Under the pieces are notes generated by a model that worked only from the letters and a program-made list of their open reading frames with translations, searched no databases and was not told where the DNA came from. A stretch of DNA of 64,000 nt from Clostridia bacterium (lineage in GTDB: Bacteria; Bacillota; Clostridia; Oscillospirales; CAG-272), in NCBI GenBank assembly GCA_017536475.1, contig JAFXHH010000003.1, positions 186,001-250,000 on the forward strand. Direction: 5' to 3'. Below are positions 51,193 to 60,495 of this stretch, piece by piece; the first letter of the stretch is position 1; each line of letters starts with the position of its first letter. The position numbers and the translations under genes are program-made.

Positions 51193-53625
51193 TCAAGCGT
51201 TTGCCGTTTCGATATACTTCTTGATATTGGAAAGGTTCGCCGCCTTGGCAACCTCAACGCCGTCTTCAACGACTACGAGCGTGGGTGCCTGTCTGATTCC
51301 ATACTTAGCAATAAGATCAAGGTGCTCGTCTGCATAGAGCTTTTCGTAGGAAACACCTGCTTTGTCGAGGAACTCACACGCGATCTTACAGTTGGGGCAG
51401 GTCTTGGTTGCGAACAGCATTACCTTGGTCTCTGCCGCGGTCTCGGGGGCGCACTCCTCTACTACGGGCTCTGCAACTGCGTTGATGGTTCTTACGCTGT
51501 CAGCGCCAACGTTGATCTCGGGGTGAAGCTCGGTGGAACGCTCGATGTTATAATTTCTTCTCTCCTTGAACTCCTGGCTCTTACCGTCATTCCAGTTCTG
51601 AACGGGTCTGTAATAACCCGTGATACGGCTATATACCTCGGTATTCTTGCCGCACTTGGGACAGGTGTACTCTTCACCGTTGATATATCCGTGATCGGTA
51701 CATACGGAGTAGGTGGGAGACATCGTGTAGTAAGGAAGCTTATAATTCTCCGCGATCTTACGAACGAGGTTTGCCGCACTCTTCCAGGTGGGAAGCTTCT
51801 CACCGAGGAATGCGTGGAATACCGTACCCGAGGTGTAGAGGGTCTGGAGCTCGTCCTGAATGTCGAGAGCATCGAAGATATCCTCGGTGTAACCAACGGG
51901 AAGGTGGCTGGAGTTGGTGTAGTAAGGAGCCTTTGCGTTATCGGTAGCGGTGATGATGTCGGGCCATCTCTTTCTATCGTGCTTTGCGAAGCGGTAGGAG
52001 GTCGACTCTGCGGGAGTTGCCTCGAGGTTATAGAGGTCGCCGTACATTTCCTGATAGTCGGAAAGTCTTTCTCTCATGTGATTGAGAACGTTCTTGGAGA
52101 ACTCCTGGGTCTTCTTGTGAGTCATATCGGCTCTGAGCCACTTAGCGTTAAGACCTACCTCGTTCATACCAACGAGACCGATTGTCGAGAAGTGGTTATT
52201 AAAGGTTCCAAGGTATCTCTTGGTGTAAGGATACAGACCCTCGTCGAGAAGCTTGGTGATAACGGTTCTCTTGGTCTTGAGTGAGCGAGCCGCGATATCC
52301 ATAAGCTTATCAAGTCTCTTATAGAAGTCTTCCTCATTCTCTGCAAGATATGCAATTCTGGGCATATTAATTGTAACTACGCCGACAGAACCCGTGGATT
52401 CACCCGAGCCGAAGAAGCCGCCCGACTTCTTGCGGAGCTCACGAAGGTCGAGACGGAGACGGCAGCACATCGAACGAACGTCGCTGGGCTCCATATCGGA
52501 GTTGATGTAGTTGGAGAAGTAAGGAGTACCGTACTTTGCGGTCATCTCGAAGAGGAGCTTGTTATTCTCGGTCTCGGACCAGTCGAAGTCGCGGGTGATG
52601 GAATAGGTGGGAATAGGATACTGGAAGCCGCGTCCGTTAGCGTCGCCCTCGATCATGATCTCGATGAACGCCTTGTTGACCATATCCATTTCCTTCTTAC
52701 AATCCTTGTACTTGAAGTCCATTTCCTTGCCGCCGACGATACAGTTGAGCTCTGCGAGGTCGTTAGGAACGGTCCAGTCGAGAGTGATGTTCGTGAAGGG
52801 AGACTGTGTTCCCCAGCGAGAAGGAGTATTTACGCCGTAAATGAAGGACTGGATGCACTGCTTTACTTCCTTGTAGGAAAGGTTATCTACCTTTACGAAG
52901 GGAGCAAGATAGGTATCAAAGGAGGAGAATGCCTGCGCGCCTGCCCACTCGTTCTGCATGATACCGAGGAAGTTTACCATCTGGTTGCAGAGGGTGGAAA
53001 GGTGACCTGCGGGAGAGGAGGTGATCTTACCGGTTACGCCGCCAAGTCCTTCCTGAATGAGCTGCTTTAATGACCAACCTGCACAGTAGCCCGTAAGCAT
53101 AGAAAGGTCGTGGATGTGAAGATCAACGTTTCTGTGGGCGTTTGCGATCTCATCGTCGTAAACCTCGCTAAGCCAATAGTTAGCCGTGATAGCGCCCGAG
53201 TTGGACAGGATAAGTCCTCCTACGGAATAGGTTACGGTGGAGTTCTCTTTTACTCTCCAGTCGAGAGCGCGGAGATACTGGTCTACAGTTGCCTTATAGT
53301 CGAGAGCGGTGCCCTGAACGTTTCTGAGCTTCTCTCTCTGACGGCGATACAGAATGTATGCCTTAGCGACGTCTGCATATCCAGCCTGAACGAGAACCGA
53401 CTCAACGCAGTCCTGGATCTCCTCGACGGAGATAAGTCCGTCTTTGATCTTGGGCTCGAATTCTGCCGTTACCTTCAACGCCAAAAAATCTATGATATTC
53501 TGATTGAACTGTTTTTCCTGTGCCTCAAAAGCAAGCTTGATTGCATCAGAAATTTTGCTAAGATTGAATTCTACGATTTTTCCGTCTCTTTTTTGTACGC
53601 TGTACATTTTCTTCTCCTTTTTCAC
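51193..53625 (-). CDS. nrdD: Anaerobic ribonucleotide reductase (class III) fused to a redoxin domain
   Basis: The 810-residue enzyme has an N-terminal ATP-cone (about 1-90), the class III barrel and a C-terminal glycyl-radical site in YSRITGYYRPVQNWNDGK. A Cys pair CPKC just before it belongs to the zinc site. From about residue 732 an extra domain follows with CPNC at 743-746 and a cis-Pro QAPTLVVV, a thioredoxin/glutaredoxin-like fold. Most NrdD use formate as reductant; a built-in redoxin suggests a thiol-dependent NrdD (inference). nrdG is next upstream but nrdD has its own promoter with three NrdR-like boxes. It makes dNTPs without oxygen. Confidence 0.93.
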   Translation of the reverse strand: MKKEKKMYSVQKRDGKIVEFNLSKISDAIKLAFEAQEKQFNQNIIDFLALKVTAEFEPKIKDGLISVEEIQDCVESVLVQAGYADVAKAYILYRRQREKLRNVQGTALDYKATVDQYLRALDWRVKENSTVTYSVGGLILSNSGAITANYWLSEVYDDEIANAHRNVDLHIHDLSMLTGYCAGWSLKQLIQEGLGGVTGKITSSPAGHLSTLCNQMVNFLGIMQNEWAGAQAFSSFDTYLAPFVKVDNLSYKEVKQCIQSFIYGVNTPSRWGTQSPFTNITLDWTVPNDLAELNCIVGGKEMDFKYKDCKKEMDMVNKAFIEIMIEGDANGRGFQYPIPTYSITRDFDWSETENNKLLFEMTAKYGTPYFSNYINSDMEPSDVRSMCCRLRLDLRELRKKSGGFFGSGESTGSVGVVTINMPRIAYLAENEEDFYKRLDKLMDIAARSLKTKRTVITKLLDEGLYPYTKRYLGTFNNHFSTIGLVGMNEVGLNAKWLRADMTHKKTQEFSKNVLNHMRERLSDYQEMYGDLYNLEATPAESTSYRFAKHDRKRWPDIITATDNAKAPYYTNSSHLPVGYTEDIFDALDIQDELQTLYTSGTVFHAFLGEKLPTWKSAANLVRKIAENYKLPYYTMSPTYSVCTDHGYINGEEYTCPKCGKNTEVYSRITGYYRPVQNWNDGKSQEFKERRNYNIERSTELHPEINVGADSVRTINAVAEPVVEECAPETAAETKVMLFATKTCPNCKIACEFLDKAGVSYEKLYADEHLDLIAKYGIRQAPTLVVVEDGVEVAKAANLSNIKKYIETANA

Positions 53626-53700
53626 TTTTATATTTTTTGAATTTTGATTACCGATTTTACCTTATGCCATATAGGATCTTTCTAAAAAAGGCATAAAATG

Positions 53701-53722
53701 GGCGCGGACACCGATCCGCGCC
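53701..53722 (-). promoter_or_regulatory. Stem-loop at the 5' end of the nrdD leader
   Basis: GGCGCGGA pairs with TCCGCGCC around CACCGA, just downstream of the likely transcription start. It may shield the mRNA 5' end or be the residue of a terminator. Confidence 0.5.
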
Positions 53723-53730
53723 GCATTAGC

Positions 53731-53759
53731 ATTATACTATATTTAGTGGTAGTTGTCAA
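53731..53759 (-). promoter_or_regulatory. Promoter of nrdD
   Basis: On the minus strand TTGACA (53754-53759), 17 bases, TATAAT (53731-53736). An NrdR-like box covers the -10 side and another lies directly upstream of the -35 box. Confidence 0.85.
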
Positions 53760-53814
53760 CCCCTAAACACAACATATTGTGTTATTTTTCGAAATTTGTC
53801 ACTATATATAGTTT
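53734..53814. promoter_or_regulatory. Three NrdR-like operator boxes
   Basis: Against the NrdR consensus ACACWATATYTWGTGT, the 16-mers at 53734-53749 (14 of 16), 53767-53782 (15 of 16 on the minus strand) and 53799-53814 (13 of 16) match. Their starts are 33 and 32 bases apart, about three helical turns, the spacing NrdR uses for cooperative binding. The first overlaps the nrdD promoter and the last overlaps the nrdG stop codon. NrdR itself is not in the window. Confidence 0.8.
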
Positions 53815-54527
53815 TATACCCCTCTTAATTGTGCATTTGGCACAAAAGGCAACAAAACGTTCAAAAAGTTTTCCATTTCGCTCTCATTATAGGAAGAAAT
53901 TTCCTTTCCGATGATGTCACCCGAGTCCTTGAATTGCTGCAAAAAATACTTCTCGTTGCCCTTGATCCACTCACCGATCAGATAGAAATCTTCTTCGGTA
54001 TGGAACGGCTTTGCGACCGTGGTTCTGAATTCAAAATCCACGTTCCCTTCCATCAGATAATTTTTGCTTTCGATTATCGAAGTAAGGTTATAGTTATCCG
54101 CAAGACCGACCGTATAGGCGTACTTTGCGGGGTGATTTTTTATATCCATCGCTACGTAATCGACGAGCTTATCTTCAACGAGCTTTTTTATCACGTCGGG
54201 GCGAGTTCCGTTGGTATCGAGCTTGACCGCATAGCCGAGATCTTTAATTTCTTTTATAAAATCGTGAAGCCCCGGCATAAGCGTCGGTTCTCCGCCCGTG
54301 ATGGCAACTCCGTCGAGCACCCCTGCCCTTTTTTTCAGAAACGCCAATATCTCGGCGTTTGAGTAGGGCTTCTGCTCGTCGGCACGGACTACTAAAGATG
54401 CGTTATGGCAAAACGGGCATTTGAAATTACAGCCTCTTGTAAATAGCGTGCAGGCTACCTTTCCCGGAAAGTCGAGCAGCGTTAGCTTTTGTAATCCTGC
54501 GATTATATTGTCCTTCATTATCATCAT
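53814..54527 (-). CDS. nrdG: Anaerobic ribonucleotide reductase activating protein (radical SAM)
   Basis: The 237-residue radical-SAM enzyme has the cluster motif CNFKCPFC (Cys33, 37 and 40), a GGEPTL loop and [10 protein letters not shown]. It makes the glycyl radical on NrdD. Its ATG overlaps the TGA of the ABC ATPase gene (ATGA), so it is translated as the last gene of the lexA-ABC unit; three possible Met codons at the start make the exact first residue uncertain by four. It is next to nrdD but followed by the nrdD promoter. Confidence 0.92.
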   Translation of the reverse strand: MMIMKDNIIAGLQKLTLLDFPGKVACTLFTRGCNFKCPFCHNASLVVRADEQKPYSNAEILAFLKKRAGVLDGVAITGGEPTLMPGLHDFIKEIKDLGYAVKLDTNGTRPDVIKKLVEDKLVDYVAMDIKNHPAKYAYTVGLADNYNLTSIIESKNYLMEGNVDFEFRTTVAKPFHTEEDFYLIGEWIKGNEKYFLQQFKDSGDIIGKEISSYNESEMENFLNVLLPFVPNAQLRGV

Positions 54528-55267
54528 ACCTCGTCGAAATTGATCTTGCGAGAAAGGAGATATCCGTTATCCATAGTATATACGGTGTCTGCTCGCTTGG
54601 CTATCTTCATATCGTGTGTGACCATTACAAGCGTAAGGCCTATCTGTGCACGGGTCTCAAGCAAGAGTTCAAGAACCTCGTCGGCGTTTTTGCGGTCGAG
54701 ATTTCCCGTTGGCTCGTCCGCAAATAAAATCTGCGGCATATTTATCAGCGCACGCGCTATGGCAACTCTCTGCTGCTGTCCTCCCGAAAGCTCACTGGGC
54801 AGATGGTGAAGTCTATCCGACAAGCCGAGCATAGGGATAAGCTTTTTGAGGTGCTCCTCGTAGGAAAACTCGTCGCGTCGGCACATCATCGTCGGGACGA
54901 GGATATTTTCGTACGCGGTGAACTGCGGGATGAGGTTGTGCTTCTGAAATACCACGCCGATATTCATTCCGCGATAGCGATTGAGCTCGTCGGAGCCCAT
55001 TTTCGTTATCTCTCTGCTTCTTATTTTGACAGACCCCGCGTTTGGCTTATCGAGACCTGCGCAAATATTCATAAACGTACTTTTTCCCGAGCCCGAAGAT
55101 CCGATTATCGCCACGAATTCACCCTCGTGCACCTTAATGCTTGCCCGGTTGACCGCGGTCACCACGTCATCATACTGCTTATACTGCTTTATGATATCAG
55201 TTGCCTCCAGCATAATTCTGTTGGGGTCTATGGTGTTAAGGTCAATGACACTTATTTTGTTTTCCAT
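54524..55267 (-). CDS. ABC transporter ATP-binding protein (MacB/LolD type)
   Basis: The 247-residue ATPase has Walker [10 protein letters not shown], the signature [15 protein letters not shown], Walker [13 protein letters not shown] and the H-loop THD. The [11 protein letters not shown] form is that of the MacB/LolD/BceA group that works with FtsX-like permeases. The permease gene precedes it by 16 bases, and nrdG overlaps its stop codon. Such systems act in efflux of peptides, antibiotics or lipids or in signalling; no two-component genes are near. Confidence 0.93.
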   Translation of the reverse strand: MENKISVIDLNTIDPNRIMLEATDIIKQYKQYDDVVTAVNRASIKVHEGEFVAIIGSSGSGKSTFMNICAGLDKPNAGSVKIRSREITKMGSDELNRYRGMNIGVVFQKHNLIPQFTAYENILVPTMMCRRDEFSYEEHLKKLIPMLGLSDRLHHLPSELSGGQQQRVAIARALINMPQILFADEPTGNLDRKNADEVLELLLETRAQIGLTLVMVTHDMKIAKRADTVYTMDNGYLLSRKINFDEV

Positions 55268-55283
55268 AATTTAACTCCGTTTA

Positions 55284-57533
55284 TTATAACTCAATTTTCT
55301 GATCCTCAAGCAGCTTGCTCTCGTTCTGAAGCTTTCTCTTATAAAGAAGGAAAGGAATCAGACTTGAAATGCATCCGCACAGTGCGGAAACGCCTGCATA
55401 TAGCAGTATGGTCGAGAACGGCACGAAGCTGTTGAAGGACACGTTCATTCCCGGGACTCCGAGTCTTGGCAACACGCTCGTAAAGATACGGTATATTCCG
55501 TAGCAGGTCAATCGGCTGAGCGCGAGGTTGACTACAAGGCTTATGACGAATATTAGCGCACCAGAGACGGCGTGTATGCCTCCTATCTCCTTAAGCGTAG
55601 CACCGATCGATCCAAGCGTTCTGAATTCCGCTTCCCTCTTTTTATAAAACATAACCTGCGAGAATATCCATACGACAGGAGATATCATAAGCACGAGGAT
55701 CGAAAGCAGATAAAGGAGACCCGGAAGATTTACGCGATTGTCAACTATGGAATATATGTCCTCGTTGGTATAGGCAACGCTCCAATCGGGATAGTTTTCC
55801 ATTATGGTTTTAATTTCAGATCGAATATCAGAAACATTATCAAGATCGATGCCCGATTCAGAGAAGATCTTAAGCTCTGTTATTGCGTGTTTATCGGTGG
55901 TTACGCCACAATAAGTATCGGGGTTCATTCCTACGATGAAGCTATCGGTAGCGTCGGTATCATGGATGACCGCACCGACGGTGTATTCGGTATAATTAAA
56001 AGAACAGTGGTAGATCTGCTGTGTAAGTATCTTATTGGCATCGGACTGCGGGAGCATTTCGCTGTCGGTAGACACCCAATCGGCAACCACTACCGTGTCG
56101 CCGGGCTTGAAATCAAAGCTTTTTGCGCCGTAGAGTCCTTCGCTGATAACTATCATATTGTCGTTCGCGAGGAGCTTTTGGGCGTCATATCCTTCGAGAT
56201 ATTCAACGTCGTAAAGAGATTCGTACATCTCAAGCTCGAGCGTATCGATACAAACGTATTTGCAACGATTGGTTGCTCGGTTATATCCCTTGACCTCGTC
56301 GAGAGATGCTACCGTGAAATTTGAACCGCCTACCTCGGTGCCCGGAAGAATAAGCAAATGGTCCATTCTTACGTCAAAGCTCTTGCTCTGCTCGAAGGTG
56401 ATCTTCTCGACGCGGTCGATATTGTCGAGCTTTTGAAGAAGCTCTTCCGCCTCCCAATTCGCCTTATGGCGATTTTCGTCGAGTATGGTGCTGAACTTAT
56501 AAGTGAGTGCTAACGATTCGTCGGGCGCCTCGTTCTCGGTCTTCAGCATGTTCGCGCAATATATTCCCGTGACGAAGATGACCGAGAAGCAGACTGCGCC
56601 GAGGACGAGTCTTGCGACGTATTTTCTGAATCTCCACGTAGTGTAAGTCTCGTAATTGAGGGGCATTTTCTTTGCGAAGATATTGAAAGAACGGCGAGGA
56701 GATGAGACAAAGTTTGAGTTGTCGGCGGTAGTTATAAGCGCGATCGGAGGCTTGATGAAGAGGCTGCCGAGCGACGAGCAAGCCGCAATAAACGCTGCGA
56801 TAAAGGTCAATGCCGTGTAGATCAAGAGCTGCAAAAGTGAGATCTTGACGGCAACTCCGCTATTTGCATATACTGTCAAAGTCAAAAGATACGATATGAT
56901 CGCGGACGGAATGAGCGTGATCAGATTTATCGTCAATAGCTCGTTCATTGCGATCCTGCCGAGCATTTTTTTGTCGGCGCCGAAGGTCATATATATGCCG
57001 TATTGGAATTTATAGTGGTTGGTTCGCACCGAGTAGATGACCGCGAGAATCAGAGTACCTATAATAAAGGATAGGACTCCGGTTATGACGGACGAGAGAA
57101 GTATCTCGCCGCGCAGCTCGGTCCTATAGGTATATTTCGGGGTCACTTGGTATTGTACCGTTACGTTACTGAGATATTTCTCTGTAAACTCCTCCAGCGC
57201 TCCGCCCTTGAGGTTGACTCCTATGCTTTCCTTATTCCCTACGTAGCCAAAGCTTGTAAAGCAGGCTTTACTGCTTGAAAGATCGTAATTTAGGCGGTTC
57301 ATAACCGTTGATATTCCCGTGTTAGTTCCCGTTATAGTTACGTCGTATTTGTAATTTTCTTCGAACAGAGTGTCGTTGGCATTATAATTGGTGAACGCAG
57401 AGAAAGTCCAGATCCCGAAAAGGAGCTGGACTACTATTACTGCGGCATATAAGCCTATAAATTCCTTGTAATTTATCAGGACGCTTTTTACCGAGCTTTT
57501 TATTGAATTCTTAAGCTTTCTTAAAAATTCCAA
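55284..57533 (-). CDS. ABC transporter permease (FtsX-like)
   Basis: The 749-residue protein has a first helix at about 25-45 and a small extracellular domain (to about 150). Helices follow near 155-180, 205-230, 240-265 and 315-335, then a large extracellular domain (about 345-625) and three or four C-terminal helices (LLYLLSILVLMISPVVW, ALIFVISLVVNLAL, ILLYAGVSALCGCISSLIPFLLY). This two-repeat FtsX layout pairs with MacB-type ATPases. It begins 17 bases after lexA, so lexA and the transporter share a transcript. Confidence 0.87.
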   Translation of the reverse strand: MEFLRKLKNSIKSSVKSVLINYKEFIGLYAAVIVVQLLFGIWTFSAFTNYNANDTLFEENYKYDVTITGTNTGISTVMNRLNYDLSSSKACFTSFGYVGNKESIGVNLKGGALEEFTEKYLSNVTVQYQVTPKYTYRTELRGEILLSSVITGVLSFIIGTLILAVIYSVRTNHYKFQYGIYMTFGADKKMLGRIAMNELLTINLITLIPSAIISYLLTLTVYANSGVAVKISLLQLLIYTALTFIAAFIAACSSLGSLFIKPPIALITTADNSNFVSSPRRSFNIFAKKMPLNYETYTTWRFRKYVARLVLGAVCFSVIFVTGIYCANMLKTENEAPDESLALTYKFSTILDENRHKANWEAEELLQKLDNIDRVEKITFEQSKSFDVRMDHLLILPGTEVGGSNFTVASLDEVKGYNRATNRCKYVCIDTLELEMYESLYDVEYLEGYDAQKLLANDNMIVISEGLYGAKSFDFKPGDTVVVADWVSTDSEMLPQSDANKILTQQIYHCSFNYTEYTVGAVIHDTDATDSFIVGMNPDTYCGVTTDKHAITELKIFSESGIDLDNVSDIRSEIKTIMENYPDWSVAYTNEDIYSIVDNRVNLPGLLYLLSILVLMISPVVWIFSQVMFYKKREAEFRTLGSIGATLKEIGGIHAVSGALIFVISLVVNLALSRLTCYGIYRIFTSVLPRLGVPGMNVSFNSFVPFSTILLYAGVSALCGCISSLIPFLLYKRKLQNESKLLEDQKIEL

Positions 57534-57550
57534 TTTGGATACCTCTCAAT

Positions 57551-58147
57551 TTATATGTAACTGCGCTGGATTGCCACCACTCTGCCGAGAATGAGCACCT
57601 CGTCGACTATTATCGGCTCCATGGTGCTGTTTTCGGGCTGAAGACGGTAATGACCGTCCTCGCGGAAAAATCTCTTGACAGTTGCTTCATTTTCAATAAG
57701 GGCAACTACGATCTCTCCGTTTTCGGCGTAGCAGGTCTTTTCGGCTATTACCATATCGCCGTCCATAATTCCGACCTCTATCATACTTTCGCCCTTTACC
57801 TTCAGAGCAAACATCTCCTCAGCAGAGGTTCTTCCGATATATCCGATATATCCGTCGAAATCCTCTTCGGCAAGGATCGGCTGGCCTGCGGTGACTGTAC
57901 CGAGCACGCGCACTGCAGATACCATAGGCATATCCTCGTTAATTACGCTTATAGCGCGGCTCTTGCCGTCCTCCTTACGTATATAGCCAAGCGTGTCGAG
58001 GCGGTTGAGGTACATATGAACGGTTGAGGTGCTCTTATATCCGAGATCAGCCATAATATCGCGCACGCTGGGCGCAAATCCGTTGTTTTTTACCGAATTT
58101 ACGATATAGTTATAAACTTTTTGTTCTTTCGGCTTGAGTTTTTCCAT
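57551..58147 (-). CDS. lexA: SOS repressor LexA
   Basis: The 198-residue protein has an N-terminal winged helix (APSVRDIMADLGYKSTSTVHMYLNRLDTLGYI), a self-cleavage site Ala87-Gly88 in VTAGQP, and the S24 catalytic pair Ser121 (GESMIEVGI) and Lys158 (ATVKRFF). It represses DNA-damage genes until RecA triggers its cleavage. It begins an operon with the FtsX-like permease, the ATPase and nrdG, an unusual linkage. I could not find a clean GAAC-N4-GTTC box in its upstream region. Confidence 0.95.
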   Translation of the reverse strand: MEKLKPKEQKVYNYIVNSVKNNGFAPSVRDIMADLGYKSTSTVHMYLNRLDTLGYIRKEDGKSRAISVINEDMPMVSAVRVLGTVTAGQPILAEEDFDGYIGYIGRTSAEEMFALKVKGESMIEVGIMDGDMVIAEKTCYAENGEIVVALIENEATVKRFFREDGHYRLQPENSTMEPIIVDEVLILGRVVAIQRSYI

Positions 58148-58196
58148 TTTTACTCTCCTGTTGCTTAAAAATATAGCACAAATGTATCTTTTTTAT

Positions 58197-58225
58197 ATTG
58201 TAACATATATTTCCCTGCTTGTAAA
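58197..58225 (-). promoter_or_regulatory. Promoter of lexA
   Basis: On the minus strand TTTACA (58220-58225), 17 bases, TACAAT (58197-58202), 50 bases upstream of the ATG. Confidence 0.72.
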
Positions 58226-58395
58226 TAGGGTTTTTGAAAAATTTTCGGGTTTTTGGCTATGGTTATTCATTTTGACATAAGAAGCTGCTAATATAATGTT
58301 ACAAAATATGTTTTAAATGTTAAATTCCCTTTGTTTTCAGGAAAATATTAACAAATTGAAACTTTTGAAAACTTTTGAAAATAAATATTGCAATC
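58226..58395. other. AT-rich divergent spacer between lexA and pckG
   Basis: About 170 bases of AT-rich sequence, with a doubled AACTTTTGA motif around 58360-58380 and a TTGACA/TATAAT pair at 58273-58298 with a poor spacing of 14. No gene or RNA recognised. Confidence 0.45.
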
Positions 58396-58423
58396 TTGCA
58401 AAAAATATTGTAAAATGTATAAT
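58396..58423 (+). promoter_or_regulatory. Promoter of pckG
   Basis: TTGCAA (58396-58401), 16 bases, TATAAT (58418-58423). The palindrome TTGCAA occurs twice, at 58388-58393 and 58396-58401, over the -35 region. Confidence 0.6.
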
Positions 58424-58494
58424 GGAGGAGAAAAGGTCATCTTCTCTCTGACAAAGTTGTCTATAATGTTTTGAATATAAAAAGGAGAAAAATC

Positions 58495-60282
58495 ATGACA
58501 CCTACAAACAACAAGCACGTACTTGATTGGATCAACGACATGGCTGCTATGACTCAGCCTGACAAGATCGTTTGGATCGACGGCAGCGAAGAACAGGCAG
58601 AGGCACTCAGAGCCGAGGCTTGCTCCACCGGCGAAATGATCAAGCTCAATCAGGAAAAGCTCCCCGGTTGTTACCTCCACCGCACCGCTGTTAACGACGT
58701 TGCGCGTGTTGAAGGCAGAACCTTTATCTGTACCTCCAAGAAGGAGGATGCAGGTAACATCAACAACTGGATGGATCCCACCGAATGCAAGGAGAAGCTC
58801 TCCAAGCTCTACACCGGCTCTATGAAGGGTCGTACTATGTACGTTATCCCCTACTCGATGTCCGTTGTCGGCTCTCCCTTTGCTAAGTACGGTATCGAGC
58901 TTACCGACTCTATCTACGTTGTTCTTAACATGCTTATCATGACCCGCGTTGGAAACGACGTTCTTGAGGCTCTCGGCGATAGCGCTGACTACATCAAGGG
59001 TCTTCACGCTCGCGCCGATATCGACGAGGAGAACAGATATATCGTTCACTTCCCTGAGGAAAACGCCATTTGGTCGGTCAACTCCGGCTACGGCGGAAAC
59101 GTTCTTCTCGGTAAGAAGTGCTTTGCTCTCCGTATCGCCTCCTTCCTCGGACGTAAGGAAGGCTGGATGGCTGAGCATATGCTCATCCTCGGCGTAGAAT
59201 ATCCCAATGGCGAGACCAAGTACGTTTGTGCCGCATTCCCCTCCGCTTGCGGTAAGACCAACCTCGCTATGCTTATTCCCCCCGAGTACTACTCCAAGCA
59301 GGGCTACAAGGTTTGGTGCGTAGGTGACGATATCGCTTGGCTCCGCGTCGGCGAGGACGGCAGACTCTGGGCAGTTAACCCCGAAAACGGTTTCTTCGGC
59401 GTTGCTCCCGGTACTAACCTCAACTCCAACCCCAATGCTCTTTACACTACTATGAAGGACACCATCTTCACCAACGTTGTTCACAACACTGCTGACAACA
59501 CTGTTTGGTGGGAGGGTCTTGACAAGAATCCTCCTGCAGAGGCTATTGACTGGAAGGGCAATCCTTGGGACTTCAGAAAGTACGATAAGAAGGATAAGTC
59601 CACCTGCGGTGCTCATCCTAACTCCCGTTTCACCGCAAAGGCTATCAACTGTCCTTGCATCTCCTCTGAATTCTCCAATCCCGCAGGCGTTCCGATCTCC
59701 GCTATCGTATTCGGCGGCAGACGTGCAAAGACTGCTCCTCTGGTTTACCAGTCTACCTCTTGGCAGAACGGCGCATTCGTCGGTTCTATCATGGCTTCCG
59801 AGACTACTGCGGCTGCAGCAGGTGCTGTCGGCGTAGTTCGTCGCGATCCTATGGCTATGAGACCCTTCGTTGGTTACGATATGGGTGACTACTGGGCACA
59901 CTGGCTCAAGATGGGTACTACCATTCCCCACGCTCCCAAGATCTTCCACGTTAACTGGTTCCGTACCGACGACGAAGGCAACTTCATCTGGCCCGGATTC
60001 GGCGATAATATGAGAGTGCTTATGTGGATCCTCGCTCGTTGCGAGGGCAAGGTTGACGCTGATATCACTCCTATCGGTTACGTTCCCAAGGCTGAGGATA
60101 TCTGCATTGACGGACTTAAGGACGTTACTCTCGACACCATCAAGGAGCTCCTTACCGTTGATAAGGCTTCCTGGCTCGAGGACGTTGAGAATATCAAGGC
60201 GTTCTACGCTCAGGTCGGTGACAGAGTTCCCCAGACTATGTACGACGAGCTTGCAGCTCTTGAGGCAAGACTTAAGGCATAA
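58495..60282 (+). CDS. pckG: Phosphoenolpyruvate carboxykinase (GTP)
   Basis: The 595-residue enzyme interconverts oxaloacetate and PEP with GTP. It has RTMYVIPYSMSVVGSP, the P-loop FPSACGKTNLAML, VGDDIAWL for metal binding and NPENGFFGVAPGTNLNSNPNA, all hallmarks of the GTP-dependent class; the ATP class is not similar. In anaerobes it often works toward oxaloacetate. GGAG stands 7-8 bases before the ATG at 58495; the frame extends upstream only to a TTG. It is strongly expressed by its codon use and has no genes with it. Confidence 0.97.
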   Translation: MTPTNNKHVLDWINDMAAMTQPDKIVWIDGSEEQAEALRAEACSTGEMIKLNQEKLPGCYLHRTAVNDVARVEGRTFICTSKKEDAGNINNWMDPTECKEKLSKLYTGSMKGRTMYVIPYSMSVVGSPFAKYGIELTDSIYVVLNMLIMTRVGNDVLEALGDSADYIKGLHARADIDEENRYIVHFPEENAIWSVNSGYGGNVLLGKKCFALRIASFLGRKEGWMAEHMLILGVEYPNGETKYVCAAFPSACGKTNLAMLIPPEYYSKQGYKVWCVGDDIAWLRVGEDGRLWAVNPENGFFGVAPGTNLNSNPNALYTTMKDTIFTNVVHNTADNTVWWEGLDKNPPAEAIDWKGNPWDFRKYDKKDKSTCGAHPNSRFTAKAINCPCISSEFSNPAGVPISAIVFGGRRAKTAPLVYQSTSWQNGAFVGSIMASETTAAAAGAVGVVRRDPMAMRPFVGYDMGDYWAHWLKMGTTIPHAPKIFHVNWFRTDDEGNFIWPGFGDNMRVLMWILARCEGKVDADITPIGYVPKAEDICIDGLKDVTLDTIKELLTVDKASWLEDVENIKAFYAQVGDRVPQTMYDELAALEARLKA

Positions 60283-60299
60283 TTCAATTAATTATATTT

Positions 60300-60339
60300 G
60301 CGAGGGGGAAAGCTTCTTGAAAGAAGCTTTCCCCCTCGC
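60300..60339. repeat. GC-rich 18-bp palindrome, REP-like
   Basis: GCGAGGGGGAAAGCTTCT (60300-60317) pairs with 60322-60339 around TGAA, perfect over 18 bp. It is followed by GCTCCCCCTTTCAAGAACTT, whose halves echo the stem, and not by a T run. Such GAGCGCGAGGGGGAA palindromes recur between genes in several gut Clostridia, so it may be a dispersed repeat as well as a transcription end. Confidence 0.7.
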
Positions 60340-60416
60340 GCTCCCCCTTTCAAGAACTTCCCCCAAAAAAAGAATAGTTTTATTCAGAATATTTCTCTCG
60401 ATTTCGAGTTTGATTC

Positions 60417-60445
60417 TTGACTCATACGGATTATTATGATATACT
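60417..60445 (+). promoter_or_regulatory. Promoter of the glycosidase-like gene
   Basis: TTGACT (60417-60422), 17 bases, TATACT (60440-60445), 51 bases before the ATG. Confidence 0.78.
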
Positions 60446-60495
60446 TGTCGTAGCGGTGATTCGCTGCGGCATTTTTTATTTATAGGAGAAATGAT

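Noticed and set aside
58148..58340. LexA operator upstream of lexA
   Set aside because: No GAAC-N4-GTTC match; only weak partial forms such as AACATATATTT.
58348..59949. 533-codon open frame antisense to pckG
   Set aside because: It lies fully opposite a highly conserved enzyme, has no ribosome site, and its Val/Ser/Gly-rich product looks like the reverse reading of GC-biased codons.
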